Positions 27,323 to 37,942 of a stretch of 64,000 bases of DNA are shown here, one piece after another. Position numbers and translations under genes: made by a program. This DNA is from Martinezella lusitana (lineage in GTDB: Bacteria > Pseudomonadota > Alphaproteobacteria > Rhizobiales > Rhizobiaceae). The DNA lies in contig NZ_WUEY01000004.1 in the NCBI RefSeq assembly GCF_010668395.1, positions 124,001 to 188,000 of the forward strand. The letters are read 5' to 3'. The notes under the pieces were generated by a model that searched no databases, was not told the origin of the DNA, and saw only the letters and a program-made list of their open reading frames with translations. Numbering within the stretch: position 1 is the stretch's first letter; every line of letters begins with the position of its first letter.

Positions 27323-28345
27323 ATGTCCATTACCCAACGCGCAAATATGATCCTCCCAGGCCTCGCGCTCACCTCGGCCGTAGCCCTTCTCGCCTATGCT
27401 GCAGAGCATGTTGAAACCAGCCTTCTCGGCGGCAGATGGATCGAAAGTCTGGTGCTTGCCATAGCGCTCGGCATCGCCGTCTGCACGATCAAGCCGCTGA
27501 AGCCGACCATGAAGCCGGGCATCGATTTCAGCGCCAAGTTCCTCCTGGAAATCGCCATCGTCCTTCTCGGCGCCTCCATCAGCCTGTCGGCGATCCGCGG
27601 TGCGGGCGTCTGGCTGATTGCCGGCATCGCCATCGTCGTCGTCCTGTCGATCGCCGCCACCTATATGATCGGGCGGGTGCTTGGCCTGCCGCCGAAGCTC
27701 GCAACGCTGATCGCCTGCGGCAATTCGATATGCGGCAACTCTGCCATCGTCGCGGTTGCTCCGGTAATCGAGGCGGATTCGCAGGAAATCGCCGCAGCCC
27801 TCGCCTTCACCGCCGTCCTCGGTATCGCAGCCGTGTTCCTGCTGCCGCTTCTCTATTTCCATCTCGGCATGAGCGTTCCGCAATACGGCACCCTGGCCGG
27901 CCTGACGGTCTATGCCGTGCCGCAGGTGCTGGCCGCGACCGCTCCCGTCGGCCTGCTTGCTGTCCAGACCGGCACGCTCGTCAAGCTCGTCCGCGTCCTG
28001 ATGCTCGGTCCGGTCATCTTCCTGCTCGGCGTCATCACCAAGGCCGAGACGGCCGGCACGGACGGACGCACTGGCCACCACCACTCGCTGGTTCCCTGGT
28101 TCATCTGCGGCTTTCTCGGACTGATGGCCCTGCGCTCCTTCGGCCTCATCCCGGATGCTCTGGTAGCACCGATGCAAACGATTTCCGGCATCCTGACCGT
28201 CATCGCCATGGCTGCGCTCGGCCTCTCGGTAAACATCCGCTCCGTCGCCCATGCCGGCGGCCGGGTGATTGCGGCAGCCACGCTGTCGCTGCTGACGCTG
28301 GGCGCCATCAGCTACGGTCTGATCCTTGCCCTACAGATTCAGTAG
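27323..28345 (+). CDS. YeiH/UPF0324-family putative sulfate (sulfite) exporter
   Basis: The 340-residue membrane protein has about ten helices and the conserved CGNSICGNSAIVAVAPVI segment of the YeiH (cons_hypoth698) family. It is divergent from a YeiE-like LysR gene with 116 bases between them. A role in export of sulfur oxyanions or related small acids is suggested by the family name only. Its last 38 bases overlap, tail to tail, the 3' end of the GGDEF-EAL gene. Confidence 0.88.
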   Translation: MSITQRANMILPGLALTSAVALLAYAAEHVETSLLGGRWIESLVLAIALGIAVCTIKPLKPTMKPGIDFSAKFLLEIAIVLLGASISLSAIRGAGVWLIAGIAIVVVLSIAATYMIGRVLGLPPKLATLIACGNSICGNSAIVAVAPVIEADSQEIAAALAFTAVLGIAAVFLLPLLYFHLGMSVPQYGTLAGLTVYAVPQVLAATAPVGLLAVQTGTLVKLVRVLMLGPVIFLLGVITKAETAGTDGRTGHHHSLVPWFICGFLGLMALRSFGLIPDALVAPMQTISGILTVIAMAALGLSVNIRSVAHAGGRVIAAATLSLLTLGAISYGLILALQIQ

Positions 28346-30140
28346 CCCGTACGCCACCGCCGATTGAAGATCGACCCCGACTTCCCGCCAGGGTCGATTT
28401 CAGCAAAGCGGCGGTCTCGCTCTCGCAGACAGGATAACCGATAGCGTAGCCCTGAAGCTCGTCGCAGCCCAGCTCGGCAAGAACGCGTGCGTGATCCTCG
28501 GTTTCCACCCCTTCGGCCACGACCTCGACATTCAAAGCCTGTGCGATCTCGACGATGGAACCGACGAGGCGACGCTGTTCGTCGGATACGGTGATCGCCG
28601 TCACCAGTTGCCGATCGATCTTCAACCGTTTTGGCTTGAGCTTGACCAGGCCGATCAATGACGCATGGCCCGAGCCGAAATCGTCGATCTCTATATCGAT
28701 ATCCATCTCCTTGATGCCGGCGATATTGGCAAGCACCCTGTCGTCGGGATCGTCGAGAAAGATGGTCTCCACCAGCTCGAATGCGATGGCCTGGCGAGGT
28801 ATTCTCAGCGCCCGCAATCCATCGATCAGATCCGGATCGGCTAGCCGGCGGCCGGAGATGTTGACGGCGATGCGCGGCGGCGAAAGACCCTGCGACACCC
28901 AGGCCGCCCGGTCTGCCAGCGCACGCTTCAGCACGGCGGCATCGATCTCGGCAGTAAGCCCATATTCATCGGCAACCTTGAGGAAGGCAGCCGGGCTCAT
29001 CAGGCCTCTTTCCGGATGCCGCCAGCGCGCCAGAGCTTCCAGCCCGACGATGCTGCGGGTGCGGGCATCCACCTGGATCTGATAGAAGGGCTCGATCTGG
29101 CGCAAGACCGGCGCCAGCCGCAATTCATCGGCAAGCCGCCGTTCGGCCTGCAGATCGGACTGAAGCTGCGGCGTAAAGAACTCCACGCGGTTGCGGCCGA
29201 GTTTCTTGGCCTGAAACAGGGCGACATCGGATTCCGCCAGGAGGTTTCCCGCGCTTTTCGCCTGGCTCATCGCCACGCCGATGGACGCGCCGATCTTCAG
29301 CATCTCGTTGCCGAAGCGCACCTCGCGGCGCAAGCGCGAGAAAATATCGTCCGCGATCGCCGCAAGCCTTTCGAGGCTGCCGACATTGACCAATGCGGTC
29401 ACGAATTCGTCGCCGCCGATGCGCGCCACGACATCATTGGCGGTGATCGCCCCGGAGATGCGGGCGGCGGCGCTCTGCAGCGTTGCGTCGCCGGCCGCGT
29501 GACCCCATTTGTCGTTGATCTCCTTGAAACCGTCGAGATCGATGTGAAGAACCGCCAGGGTCTCGACCGAGGCGTCCTTGCGCAATTCGGCCAGCCGACG
29601 ATCGAAATAGCGGCGGTTGGGAAGGCCGGTCAGGTAGTCGTGATCGGCGGCATGCTCGATCCGCGACCGGCTCTGCTCGAGCGCCACGGCGCGCGCTTCC
29701 GCGATGGCCTTCTGGCTGGCGAGTTCGCGATTGAGCAGAACGTCGGCCGTGACATCCCATTCGGCGCCGATGAACGACGGCGCTCCGTCCGGGCCTTCGT
29801 AATAATGCGCGCGGGAGCGCAGGTGCCGCACCTCTCCGCCGGGCAGGAGGATGCGGAACTGGGAATTGTAGAACCCCTTGTTTTCCAGGGCGACGTCAAA
29901 GTCCCTGATCGCCCTTTCGAGATCCTCGGGATGCAGCGCCTTCATCCAGACATCGGACGAAACCCTTCGATTGTGGCGGCGGGTTCCGTAGAGCCTATGC
30001 ATCTGGAGATCCCAGAGCAGTTCCTGGTCGTTGACGTTATGCTGCCAGACGCCGATTTGAGACGCCTCCAGCGCCAGCTCCAGCCTTCTCAAAAGGTCCT
30101 GGAACTCTTCCTCGCTTCGCCCTGATGTCGTCTCTGCCAA
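28308..30140 (-). CDS. PAS-GGDEF-EAL cyclic di-GMP enzyme
   Basis: The 610-residue cytoplasmic protein has a PAS/PAC sensor (about 15-145), a GGDEF domain with an intact GGDEF motif at 242-246, and an EAL domain with EAL at 368-370. The EAL domain keeps the downstream metal and catalytic residues, e.g. DDFGSG, LKIDR and VVAEGVET. The position of the RxxD inhibitory site reads TAND, so product inhibition is probably lost. It could both make and break c-di-GMP. The start is TTG 30140 with GGTGGAG just upstream. No membrane segment is present. Confidence 0.93.
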   Translation of the reverse strand: MAETTSGRSEEEFQDLLRRLELALEASQIGVWQHNVNDQELLWDLQMHRLYGTRRHNRRVSSDVWMKALHPEDLERAIRDFDVALENKGFYNSQFRILLPGGEVRHLRSRAHYYEGPDGAPSFIGAEWDVTADVLLNRELASQKAIAEARAVALEQSRSRIEHAADHDYLTGLPNRRYFDRRLAELRKDASVETLAVLHIDLDGFKEINDKWGHAAGDATLQSAAARISGAITANDVVARIGGDEFVTALVNVGSLERLAAIADDIFSRLRREVRFGNEMLKIGASIGVAMSQAKSAGNLLAESDVALFQAKKLGRNRVEFFTPQLQSDLQAERRLADELRLAPVLRQIEPFYQIQVDARTRSIVGLEALARWRHPERGLMSPAAFLKVADEYGLTAEIDAAVLKRALADRAAWVSQGLSPPRIAVNISGRRLADPDLIDGLRALRIPRQAIAFELVETIFLDDPDDRVLANIAGIKEMDIDIEIDDFGSGHASLIGLVKLKPKRLKIDRQLVTAITVSDEQRRLVGSIVEIAQALNVEVVAEGVETEDHARVLAELGCDELQGYAIGYPVCESETAALLKSTLAGSRGRSSIGGGVRATESVGQGSDRS

Positions 30141-30253
30141 AGAGCTCCACCCCCTTCGGAATTTGAAGAGACCGCATAACTGCCGCTAAATATATATGCA
30201 CTACTCCCTTTCACGAACTTTAATGGCGGCGCATTGGCGTGCCGAGACCCCGG

Positions 30254-32038
30254 CTAATGATTATGCCGGGGCGGAACGGCGGCAATATTGCGGAAATCGG
30301 CGGCACCATCGAGCACGGCACCATCGGAAAGCTGCGTGACCGAACGGCGGTAGATGCGCTGCCACGGGGTCGCATCCGGCGGGACCGGCGGTATGCCGTC
30401 ACCCTTGCGTCGCTCGATCTCCGCTTCGTCCACCAGCATGTCGCAACGGCCGTGGTTGAAATCGATGCGGATGATGTCGCCGGTCCTGAGCCAGGCAAGC
30501 CCTCCGCCGGCAGCACTTTCCGGCGAGGCGTTCAGGATCGAGGGACTGTCTGCCGTGCCCGACTGACGGCCATCGCCGATGGTCGGCAGGCTGCGGATGC
30601 CGCGCTTCAGAAGCGCATCCGGCGGCTGCATGTTGACAACCTCCGCTGACCCCGGCCAGCCGATCGGCCCGGCGCCGCGGATGACCAGAATGGTCCTCTC
30701 GTCGATACCGAGATCCGGATCGTTGATGCGCTTGTGGTAATCCTCGGAGCCGTCGAAGACGACAGCCCTGCCCTCGAAGACCCCTTCGTGGCCGGCCTCC
30801 TGCAGATAGCGGCTGCGGAAATCCTCCGACACGACGCTCATCTTCATGATCGCGAAATCGAAGAGATTGCCCTTGAGCACGAGGAAGCCGGCGCGCTCCT
30901 TCAGTGGCTCGGCGAAGGGACGGATGACCTCGCGATCGGTTGCCTCGCGACCCTTCAGGTTCTCCGCCATCGTCCTGCCCGTCACCGTCGGACAGTTGCC
31001 CTCCAGCTTGCCCGCCTGCAGCAGTTCCCACATGATCGCCGGAACGCCGCCGGCGCGATGGAAGCGCTCGCCGAGATAGGCGCCCGCTGGCTGCACATTG
31101 GCCAGCAGCGGAATGTCGAAGCCATGCACCTGCCAGTCGTCGGGGTAAAGCTCGACGCCGGCGTGCTTGGCCATGGCAGCCAGATGCGGCTGCGCATTGG
31201 TCGAGCCGCCGATGGCGGAATTGACGCGGATGGCATTGAGGAAGGCCTCACGCGTCAGCACGTCGGAAGGCTTGATATCTTCCAATACCAGCTCGACCGA
31301 CCGCCTGCCGGTGCGATAGGCCATCTGGCCACGCTCGCGATAAGCGCCGGGGATGGCGGCACAGCCGGTCAGCGACATGCCAAGCGCCTCGGCCATCGCG
31401 TTCATGGTCGATGCCGTTCCCATGGTGTTGCAGTGCCCCACCGAGGGAGCGGACGCGAGTGCAGCCTCCAGAAAGCCCTCCTCGTCGATCTCGCCGGCCG
31501 CCAGCTTGCGGCGCGAGCGCCAGATCGCCATGCCGGAGCCGGCAAGCTCGCCGTCATGCCAGCCATCGAGCATCGGGCCGCCGGACAGAACGATTGCCGG
31601 GATATTGACGGTGGAAGCCGCCATCAGCGCCGATGGCGTGGTCTTGTCGCAGCCGGTCGTCAGCACCACGCCGTCGATCGGATAGCCGTAAAGCACCTCC
31701 ACCAGGCCGAGATAGGCAAGATTGCGGTCGAGCGCTGCCGTCGGGCGCTTGCAGTTCTCGAAGATCGGATGGGTCGGGAACTCGATCGGAATGCCGCCGG
31801 CATCGCGAATGCCGTCGCGCACGCGCTTGGCGAGATCGAGGTGATGGCGGTTGCAGGGCGTCAGGTCGCTGCCGCTCTGCGCAATGCCGATGATCGGCTT
31901 GCCCGACCGCAATTCTTCCGGCGTGATGCCATAGTTCATGAAGCGCTCGAGATAGAGCGCGGTCATATCGATATGATCCGGATTGTCGAACCAGTCCTGC
32001 GAACGCAGACGACGCTTGGATGCACCCTTATCGCTCAT
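30254..32038 (-). CDS. IlvD/Edd-family sugar-acid dehydratase (L-arabinonate/xylonate type)
   Basis: The 594-residue protein has the cluster-ligand and Mg motifs of the family: [27 protein letters not shown] and [12 protein letters not shown]. Its N-terminus ([20 protein letters not shown]) matches the dehydratases of L-arabinonate, D-xylonate or D-galactonate described from Rhizobium and Caulobacter, not IlvD or Edd. It removes water to give a 2-keto-3-deoxy acid. ATG 32038 has AGGAAGAG upstream and follows the reductase stop by 7 bases. A GC stem (30248-30271) spans its stop codon. Confidence 0.9.
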   Translation of the reverse strand: MSDKGASKRRLRSQDWFDNPDHIDMTALYLERFMNYGITPEELRSGKPIIGIAQSGSDLTPCNRHHLDLAKRVRDGIRDAGGIPIEFPTHPIFENCKRPTAALDRNLAYLGLVEVLYGYPIDGVVLTTGCDKTTPSALMAASTVNIPAIVLSGGPMLDGWHDGELAGSGMAIWRSRRKLAAGEIDEEGFLEAALASAPSVGHCNTMGTASTMNAMAEALGMSLTGCAAIPGAYRERGQMAYRTGRRSVELVLEDIKPSDVLTREAFLNAIRVNSAIGGSTNAQPHLAAMAKHAGVELYPDDWQVHGFDIPLLANVQPAGAYLGERFHRAGGVPAIMWELLQAGKLEGNCPTVTGRTMAENLKGREATDREVIRPFAEPLKERAGFLVLKGNLFDFAIMKMSVVSEDFRSRYLQEAGHEGVFEGRAVVFDGSEDYHKRINDPDLGIDERTILVIRGAGPIGWPGSAEVVNMQPPDALLKRGIRSLPTIGDGRQSGTADSPSILNASPESAAGGGLAWLRTGDIIRIDFNHGRCDMLVDEAEIERRKGDGIPPVPPDATPWQRIYRRSVTQLSDGAVLDGAADFRNIAAVPPRHNH

Positions 32039-32045
32039 CTCTTCC

Positions 32046-32930
32046 TCAAGCCTTTCCTCGGGCATTCTTGTCTTCCAGATATTGCAGCAGGCCGCTGTGA
32101 TCCTGCTCGCCGCCGCCATTCTCGACGAACTCGGCAAACTCCGCCCTGACCGCTTCCGTCAGAGGCAGTCGAAGAGACAGGCTCTCAGCGGCGGCAATAA
32201 CGGTATCCAGATCCTTCAACTGGTTGCGGGCGGTTCCGCCCGGCTCGAAATTGCGCTCGATCATCCGCTGGCCATGCAGCTCCAGGATCCGGCTTTCCGC
32301 AAAGCCGCCGCGAATGGCGGCACGAAAAGCCTCCCGCGATCCGCCGCCGGCTTCGACCAGCAGCATGGCTTCGGCAACAGCGCCGATGGTCACCGCGACG
32401 ATCTGCTGATTGCCGAGCTTTGCCAGCTGTCCGGTGCCGCTCGGGCCGACGCGTGTGACACGGCCGAGCGGCGCCATGGCATCGCGGACACCGTCTATGA
32501 CGTCGGCTTCGCCACCGGCCATGATCGCAAGCGTTCCGGCTGAAGCCCCGACCACGCCGCCCGATACGGGAGCATCGATATGATGAAGGCCGCGCTCGGC
32601 AAGTTTCGCCGCATGCTCACGGGCAACGGCTGGCGATATCGAGCTGGTGTCGATCACGGTAGCGCCGGCCTCCAGCACCTCGGCAACGCCGCTGCCGAAC
32701 AGAACTTCGCTGACGGCACCGCCGTTGGTGAGCATGGTGAAAAGTATCGATGCTCCCCGCGCCGCCTCCACCGCCGTATCCGCGACGGTCGCGCCATCGG
32801 CAGCCAGAGGTTCGGCCTTGCTCCGGTCGCGATTCCAGACGGTCACGGCAAAGCCGACGGCCAGCAGCCGCCGGACCATCGGCGCGCCCATCAACCCCGT
32901 CCCGAGAAAAGCGATCTTCCTGCCGCTCAT
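32046..32930 (-). CDS. 3-hydroxyisobutyrate/tartronate-semialdehyde reductase-family dehydrogenase
   Basis: The 294-residue beta-hydroxyacid dehydrogenase has the NAD(P) fingerprint [16 protein letters not shown], the substrate motif [19 protein letters not shown] and the catalytic Lys in GQLAKLGNQ. Substrate is uncertain: 3-hydroxyisobutyrate, tartronate semialdehyde or related acids. It is first in an operon with the sugar-acid dehydratase, so a role in sugar-acid catabolism is more likely than valine breakdown. Confidence 0.9.
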   Translation of the reverse strand: MSGRKIAFLGTGLMGAPMVRRLLAVGFAVTVWNRDRSKAEPLAADGATVADTAVEAARGASILFTMLTNGGAVSEVLFGSGVAEVLEAGATVIDTSSISPAVAREHAAKLAERGLHHIDAPVSGGVVGASAGTLAIMAGGEADVIDGVRDAMAPLGRVTRVGPSGTGQLAKLGNQQIVAVTIGAVAEAMLLVEAGGGSREAFRAAIRGGFAESRILELHGQRMIERNFEPGGTARNQLKDLDTVIAAAESLSLRLPLTEAVRAEFAEFVENGGGEQDHSGLLQYLEDKNARGKA

Positions 32931-33077
32931 AGACTATCCTTCGAATTGGAATGCACAGGGCTCAAGTCGGCATCGCGGCCGATCATGCCGGCGCATCCTA
33001 CAGCGACCTTCTGCCCGCTATCGCCCTCAAAGCCCTCCTGGCCCACTGGCGGCTCCCCACGCTCGACGTACGTCAGT

Positions 33078-33093
33078 CAACTCATCCAAGAGT
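33078..33093. promoter_or_regulatory. Operator candidate upstream of the sugar-acid operon
   Basis: AACTC (33078-33082) and GAGTT (33089-33093) are perfect arms 6 bases apart, extended by TCA/TGA. A 10-bp palindrome GACGTACGTC lies at 33064-33073. Both are in the 333-base gap 32931-33263, 130-160 bases before the reductase start. The remainder of that gap holds no gene except the terminator at 33191-33223. Confidence 0.35.
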
Positions 33094-33190
33094 TTGATAA
33101 ACCTATGGTGCCAGCATGCAAAGGAAATCAGCGGCCATGCGGCAAATTCTCCGAAAGATGAAGTCGGCCAGTAGAATAAAAGTGCCGCTC

Positions 33191-33223
33191 AAAAAGCGAA
33201 AGGCGGGACCTTTCGGTCCCGCC
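33191..33223 (-). terminator. Terminator of the RND efflux operon
   Basis: GGCGGGACC (33202-33210) and GGTCCCGCC (33215-33223) form a perfect 9-bp stem with a TTTC loop. On the minus strand a T-rich tract (complement of 33191-33201) follows. It lies 41 bases after the stop codon of the efflux permease. Confidence 0.88.
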
Positions 33224-33263
33224 CATGGCATGTCGAGCACTGGAGTACCGCTCGGCACGGCCT

Positions 33264-36200
33264 CTATTCGGCGGCGATCGGGAGTACCTCCACCGAATGA
33301 TCGTTGTCGTTGTGATGATGCTGCTTCAGCGGACGGTTGCCCGTCAGGCTGCGGATCAGCACATAGAAGACCGGCGTCATGAAGATGCCGAAGAAGGTGA
33401 CGCCGATCATGCCGGAGAAGACGGCGACACCCATGGCGGCGCGCATCTCGGCACCGGCGCCCGTCGAGGTGACGAGCGGCACGACGCCCATGATGAAGGC
33501 CATGGAGGTCATCAGGATCGGGCGAAGACGCAGGCGGCTGGCCTCGATTGCCGCCTTAACGGGGGTGCGGCCTTCGAATTCCAGCTCGCGGGCGAATTCC
33601 ACGATCAGGATGGCGTTCTTCGCCGACAAGCCGACGAGCACCACCAGGCCGATCTGGGTGAAGATGTTGTTGTCCCCACCCGTGAGCCAGACGCCGGTCA
33701 GCGCCGCCAATACGCCCATCGGCACGATCATGACGATGGCGAGCGGCAAGGTCAGGCTCTCGTATTGGGCGGCAAGCACCAGGAAGACCAGCAGCAGCGC
33801 CAGCGGGAAGACGACGACGCTGGAATTGCCGGCCAGAATCTGCTGGTAGGTCAAGTCCGTCCATTCGAAGTCTATACCGGCCGGCAACGTCTCATGCAGA
33901 ATCTTCTCGATCGCCACTTGTGCCTGGCCCGACGAGAAGCCGGGCGCCGGTCCGCCATTGATGTCGGCTGCAAGGAAGCCGTTATAGCGGTTCGTACGCT
34001 CCGGACCGGTGGTGGCATCGACCTTCAGCAAAGCCGAAAGCGGGATCATCTGGCCCGATGCCGAACGAACCTTCAACTGGCCGATATCTTCCGGCTGAGC
34101 GCGGAACTTGGCATCGGCCTGCACGCGGACGCTGTAGGTGCGGCCGAAGGCGTTGAAGTCGTTCACATAGAGCGAACCGAGATAGATCTGCAGCGTCTGG
34201 AAGACGTCGGTGACGGAGACCCCGAGCTGCTCGGCCTTGGCGCGGTCGAGATCGGCAAAGAGCTGCGGCACATTTATCTGGAAGCTCGAGAAGATCCCGG
34301 CGAGTTCCGGTGTCTGGTAGGCCTTGGCGATCACGGCCTTGGCCGCCTGGTCGAGCGCCTGGTTGCCGAGGCCGGCTCGATCCTCGATCTGCAGCTTGAA
34401 GCCGCCTGTCGTGCCAAGACCGTTGACCGGCGGTGGCGGGAACATGGCGATGAAGGCATCCTGGATGACCCCGAACTTCTGGTTCAGCGCCATGGCGATC
34501 GCCCCGCCCGAAAGGTCGGGCGTCTTACGCTCGTCGAAGTCCTTCAGCGTGACGAAAACGATACCGGCATTCGAGGAATTGGTGAAGCCGTTAATCGACA
34601 GGCCCGGGAAGGCGATCGCATTGGCGACGCCTGGCTGCTTCAGCGCGATGTCCGTCATGCGCTTAATCACGTCTTCCGTACGGTCGAGGCTTGCTGCATC
34701 CGGCAACTGTGCGAAGCCGATCAGATACTGCTTGTCCTGCGACGGCACGAAACCGCCCGGAACCGTTGTGAACAGGCTATAGGTCGCTCCCACTAGCGCA
34801 AGATAGATCACCATGACGATGCTCTTGCGCGACAGCAGGCCGCCGACGCCCTTGCCGTAGTATTTCGAACCGGCTCCGAAGGCCCGATTGAAGCCGCGGA
34901 AGAACCAGCCGAAGATCGCGTCCATGACCCGCGTCAACCGATCCTTCGGCGCATGATGGCCCTTCAGGAGCAGGGATGCGAGCGCCGGAGACAGGGTGAG
35001 CGAGTTGAAGGCCGAGATGACGGTCGAGATCGCGATCGTCAGGGCGAACTGGCGGTAGAACTGGCCGGACAGGCCGGAGATGAAGGCAAGCGGCACGAAG
35101 ACCGCGACGAGAACCAGCGCGATCGCGATGATCGGACCGGAGACTTCCTTCATAGCCTTGTAGGTGGCGTCTCGCGGACTGAGCCCGTTCTCGATATTGC
35201 GTTCGACGTTCTCGACCACCACGATCGCGTCGTCCACGACGATACCGATCGCCAGCACCAGGCCGAACAGGCTGAGCGCGTTGATCGAAAAGCCGAAGAC
35301 ATACATCACGGCGAATGTGCCGATGATCGACACCGGAACGGCGATCAGCGGGATGATGGACGCGCGCCATGTCTGCAGGAACAGGATGACGACGAGGACG
35401 ACCAGCGCGATGGCTTCGAGCAGCGTGTCGATCACCTTCTCGATCGAGGCGCGGACGAATTTTGTCGTGTCGTAGACGATCTCGTACTTGACGCCCGCCG
35501 GCATGGCCAGCTGCAGCTCGTTCATGGTGGAGCGCACATTGTTGGCGATCTCGATCGCGTTCGAACCGGGTGCCTGGAGAACCGCGACTGCAACGGCCGG
35601 CTTGCCGTCGAGCAGCGAACGCAGCGTATAATCTTCCGCACCCAACTCGACGCGAGCGACGTCGCGAAGGCGGGTGATCTCGCTGTTGGCCCCTGTCTTG
35701 ACGATGATGTTGCCGAATTCCTCGGGCGTGCGCAGGCGGCCCTGGGCGTTGACGTTGAGCTGCATATCCACGCCCGGCCGGCTGGGCGAAGCACCGATGA
35801 TGCCGGCCGCAGCCTGGACGTTCTGCGAGCTGATCGCATTGCTGATGTCGCTGGCGGCAAGATTATGCTCGGCCGCCTTCTGCGGATCGATCCAAACGCG
35901 CATGGAATAGTCGCCGGCGCCGAAGACCTGCACCTGCCCGACGCCTTCGATGCGAGCAAGCCGATCCTTGACGTTCAGGGTTGCATAGTTTCGCAGATAG
36001 GTGATGTCGTGGTCGGCCCCGTCCGAGACGAGGTTGACGACCATGATGAAGTCGGGCGAGCTTTTGACGGTCGTGATGCCGAGGGCACGGACTTCCGCGG
36101 GCAAGCGCGGCTCAGCCTGCGAAACGCGGTTCTGCACGAGCTGCTGCGCCTTGTCCGGATCGGTGCCGAGCTTGAAAGTGACCGTCACGTTGAGAACGCC

Positions 36201-36461
36201 GTCGGACGTCGCCTGGCTGGACATGTAGAGCATGCCCTCGACGCCGTTGATCTGCTCTTCGAGCGGCGTCGCCACCGTTTCGGCAATAACGGTCGGATTG
36301 GCGCCGGGATAAGTGGCGCGCACGACAATCGACGGCGGCACAACCTCCGGATATTCGGAGATCGGCAGCGCCCTGAGGCCGATCAGGCCGGCGACCACGA
36401 TGAGGACCGAAAGAACACCGGCAAAGACCGGGCGGTCGACAAAGAATCTGGAGATGTTCAT
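33264..36461 (-). CDS. RND efflux permease, HAE1 (AcrB/MexB) family
   Basis: The 1065-residue protein is a proton-driven tripartite pump subunit. It opens with the family's ISRFFVDRPVFAGVLSVLI helix, has two large periplasmic loops and twelve helices, and carries the proton-relay Asp pair in TM4 (GIVVDDAIVVVENVERN). The C-terminal half repeats the pattern (VVLVGLSAKNAILIVEFA in TM10). It would pump hydrophobic drugs, solvents or plant phenolics. The adaptor gene lies upstream; no outer-membrane channel gene is present, so a distant TolC homologue is implied. Confidence 0.95.
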   Translation of the reverse strand: MNISRFFVDRPVFAGVLSVLIVVAGLIGLRALPISEYPEVVPPSIVVRATYPGANPTVIAETVATPLEEQINGVEGMLYMSSQATSDGVLNVTVTFKLGTDPDKAQQLVQNRVSQAEPRLPAEVRALGITTVKSSPDFIMVVNLVSDGADHDITYLRNYATLNVKDRLARIEGVGQVQVFGAGDYSMRVWIDPQKAAEHNLAASDISNAISSQNVQAAAGIIGASPSRPGVDMQLNVNAQGRLRTPEEFGNIIVKTGANSEITRLRDVARVELGAEDYTLRSLLDGKPAVAVAVLQAPGSNAIEIANNVRSTMNELQLAMPAGVKYEIVYDTTKFVRASIEKVIDTLLEAIALVVLVVILFLQTWRASIIPLIAVPVSIIGTFAVMYVFGFSINALSLFGLVLAIGIVVDDAIVVVENVERNIENGLSPRDATYKAMKEVSGPIIAIALVLVAVFVPLAFISGLSGQFYRQFALTIAISTVISAFNSLTLSPALASLLLKGHHAPKDRLTRVMDAIFGWFFRGFNRAFGAGSKYYGKGVGGLLSRKSIVMVIYLALVGATYSLFTTVPGGFVPSQDKQYLIGFAQLPDAASLDRTEDVIKRMTDIALKQPGVANAIAFPGLSINGFTNSSNAGIVFVTLKDFDERKTPDLSGGAIAMALNQKFGVIQDAFIAMFPPPPVNGLGTTGGFKLQIEDRAGLGNQALDQAAKAVIAKAYQTPELAGIFSSFQINVPQLFADLDRAKAEQLGVSVTDVFQTLQIYLGSLYVNDFNAFGRTYSVRVQADAKFRAQPEDIGQLKVRSASGQMIPLSALLKVDATTGPERTNRYNGFLAADINGGPAPGFSSGQAQVAIEKILHETLPAGIDFEWTDLTYQQILAGNSSVVVFPLALLLVFLVLAAQYESLTLPLAIVMIVPMGVLAALTGVWLTGGDNNIFTQIGLVVLVGLSAKNAILIVEFARELEFEGRTPVKAAIEASRLRLRPILMTSMAFIMGVVPLVTSTGAGAEMRAAMGVAVFSGMIGVTFFGIFMTPVFYVLIRSLTGNRPLKQHHHNDNDHSVEVLPIAAE

Positions 36462-36550
36462 AGCAAAGCCCTCTCCGGGGTAAAAACGGATGCAAAATCC
36501 CTGGCCGGCGAGTTCAGAGCCGCCGGCGGATCATGTGAATTGGAATGTCG

Positions 36551-36574
36551 GCCTTCTGCCCATGGGCAGAAGGC
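36551..36574. other. 24-bp perfect palindrome between the adaptor and pump genes
   Basis: Positions 36551-36560 and 36565-36574 are perfect inverse complements around CATG. It falls just after the adaptor stop codon and 90 bases before the pump start, where an mRNA hairpin could tune the ratio of the two proteins. Confidence 0.7.
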
Positions 36575-36580
36575 GAAGTC

Positions 36581-37771
36581 TTACTGAGCGGTCGCGACCT
36601 TCTCTGCCAGCTGCGGGGCGACGACTGCACCGGGACGGATGCGCTGCAGCCCGTTGACAACGACCTTTTCGCCGACCTTCAGGCCGTCCTCGATCACCCG
36701 CTGATCGTCGACCAGCGAACCGAGTTGGACCTGCCGGTAATTGACCTTGTTGTCGCCATCAACCACGAAAACGAACTTCTTGTCCTGGTCGGTGCCGATT
36801 GCGCGGTCGCTGATGACGAGCTTGCTCTCGGCTTTCGGCTGGCCCATGCGAACCCGCACGAACTGACCGGGAATGAGGCGACCGCCGGGATTGTCGAAGA
36901 CGGCGCGAACGCTGACGGTGCCGCTCGCCGCGTCGACTTCGTTGTCGATCAGCTGCAGCTTGCCCTTGATCGGCGTGCCGTCATCGCTTGCCGTGCCGAT
37001 CTGGACCGGAATCTGCTCGACCGGCGGAACAGCGCCGCCGGTTGCCGGCAGTTCGGCCAGGGCCTGGGTCACGGTCTGCTCGTTGGCGCTGAAGCTCGCA
37101 TAGATCGGATCGACCGAAACGAGCGTCGTCAGCGCCGGAGAGGAAGACCCGGCGGCCACGAGATTGCCGACGGTGACGGCGATCTTGCCGACGCGACCGG
37201 CGATCGGGGCGCGGACCTGCGTGTAGTCGAGGTTAAGCTGCGCCGTCTGCAGAGCCGCATCGGCGGCCTTCAGATTGGCAACCGCCTCGGCATAGTTGCT
37301 GGCGCGCGTGTCCATGTCGCTCTGCGAGATCGTTTTGCTGTCGGAGAGCTTCTGGCCGCGATCGACCTCGACCTTGGCGAGATCGAGCTTGGCCTTTGCT
37401 GCTCCGACCTCGGCCTGAGCCTGGGCGACGGCCGCCTCATAGGGTGCGGGATCGATCGTCACCAGCAGGTCGCCCTGCTTGATCAGGGCACCTTCGCGGA
37501 AATGCACGGACTGGATGGCGCCAGCGACGCGCGGCCGGATCTCGACACGGTCGATGGCCTCGAGCCGGCCGGAAAACTCCTGCCACGCCGTAACGTCGCG
37601 CGGTTCGACGGCAGCAACGGTGACGGGAATGGCAGGCGGGGCCGCCTGGCTGGCCGCCTCGGTTGCCTGAGCGCCGCGCGGCAGCTCCAGATAGAAGGCC
37701 GCGCCTGCAACAGTCGCAGCAACACCCATGCCGGCGCCCCACAGGGCCCAGCTCTTACCGTTGGACTTCAT
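36581..37771 (-). CDS. RND efflux periplasmic adaptor (membrane fusion protein)
   Basis: The 396-residue protein has one N-terminal helix/signal (about 8-26), then barrel-sandwich (lipoyl-like) halves with VEIRPRVAGAIQSVHFREG and DYTQVRAPIAGRVGKI bracketing an alpha-helical hairpin (about 95-165), and a beta-barrel to the C-terminus. It bridges the pump to an outer-membrane channel. ATG 37771 has AAAGGAG upstream; the frame is open to 37900. It is first in the operon with the pump. Confidence 0.94.
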   Translation of the reverse strand: MKSNGKSWALWGAGMGVAATVAGAAFYLELPRGAQATEAASQAAPPAIPVTVAAVEPRDVTAWQEFSGRLEAIDRVEIRPRVAGAIQSVHFREGALIKQGDLLVTIDPAPYEAAVAQAQAEVGAAKAKLDLAKVEVDRGQKLSDSKTISQSDMDTRASNYAEAVANLKAADAALQTAQLNLDYTQVRAPIAGRVGKIAVTVGNLVAAGSSSPALTTLVSVDPIYASFSANEQTVTQALAELPATGGAVPPVEQIPVQIGTASDDGTPIKGKLQLIDNEVDAASGTVSVRAVFDNPGGRLIPGQFVRVRMGQPKAESKLVISDRAIGTDQDKKFVFVVDGDNKVNYRQVQLGSLVDDQRVIEDGLKVGEKVVVNGLQRIRPGAVVAPQLAEKVATAQ

Positions 37772-37942
37772 GTTGGTCTCTCCTTTGGCTCCGTCTTGGG
37801 ATACGGGGCCGAAAATTCCTATCGTCTCAATAAATCGGGGGGCCGAAGCGTCGCGCGTCCGCGTGACTATTGCTCCGGTCTCGTGCCTTCGACGTTTCAT
37901 CCCATCCGCGCTTATCCCTTGCGGACGGAATACCCTGGTCGA

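Noticed and set aside
34953..36587. A 544-codon plus-strand open frame
   Set aside because: It is antisense to the RND permease, with an Asp/Arg/His-rich composition and no domain; a shadow.
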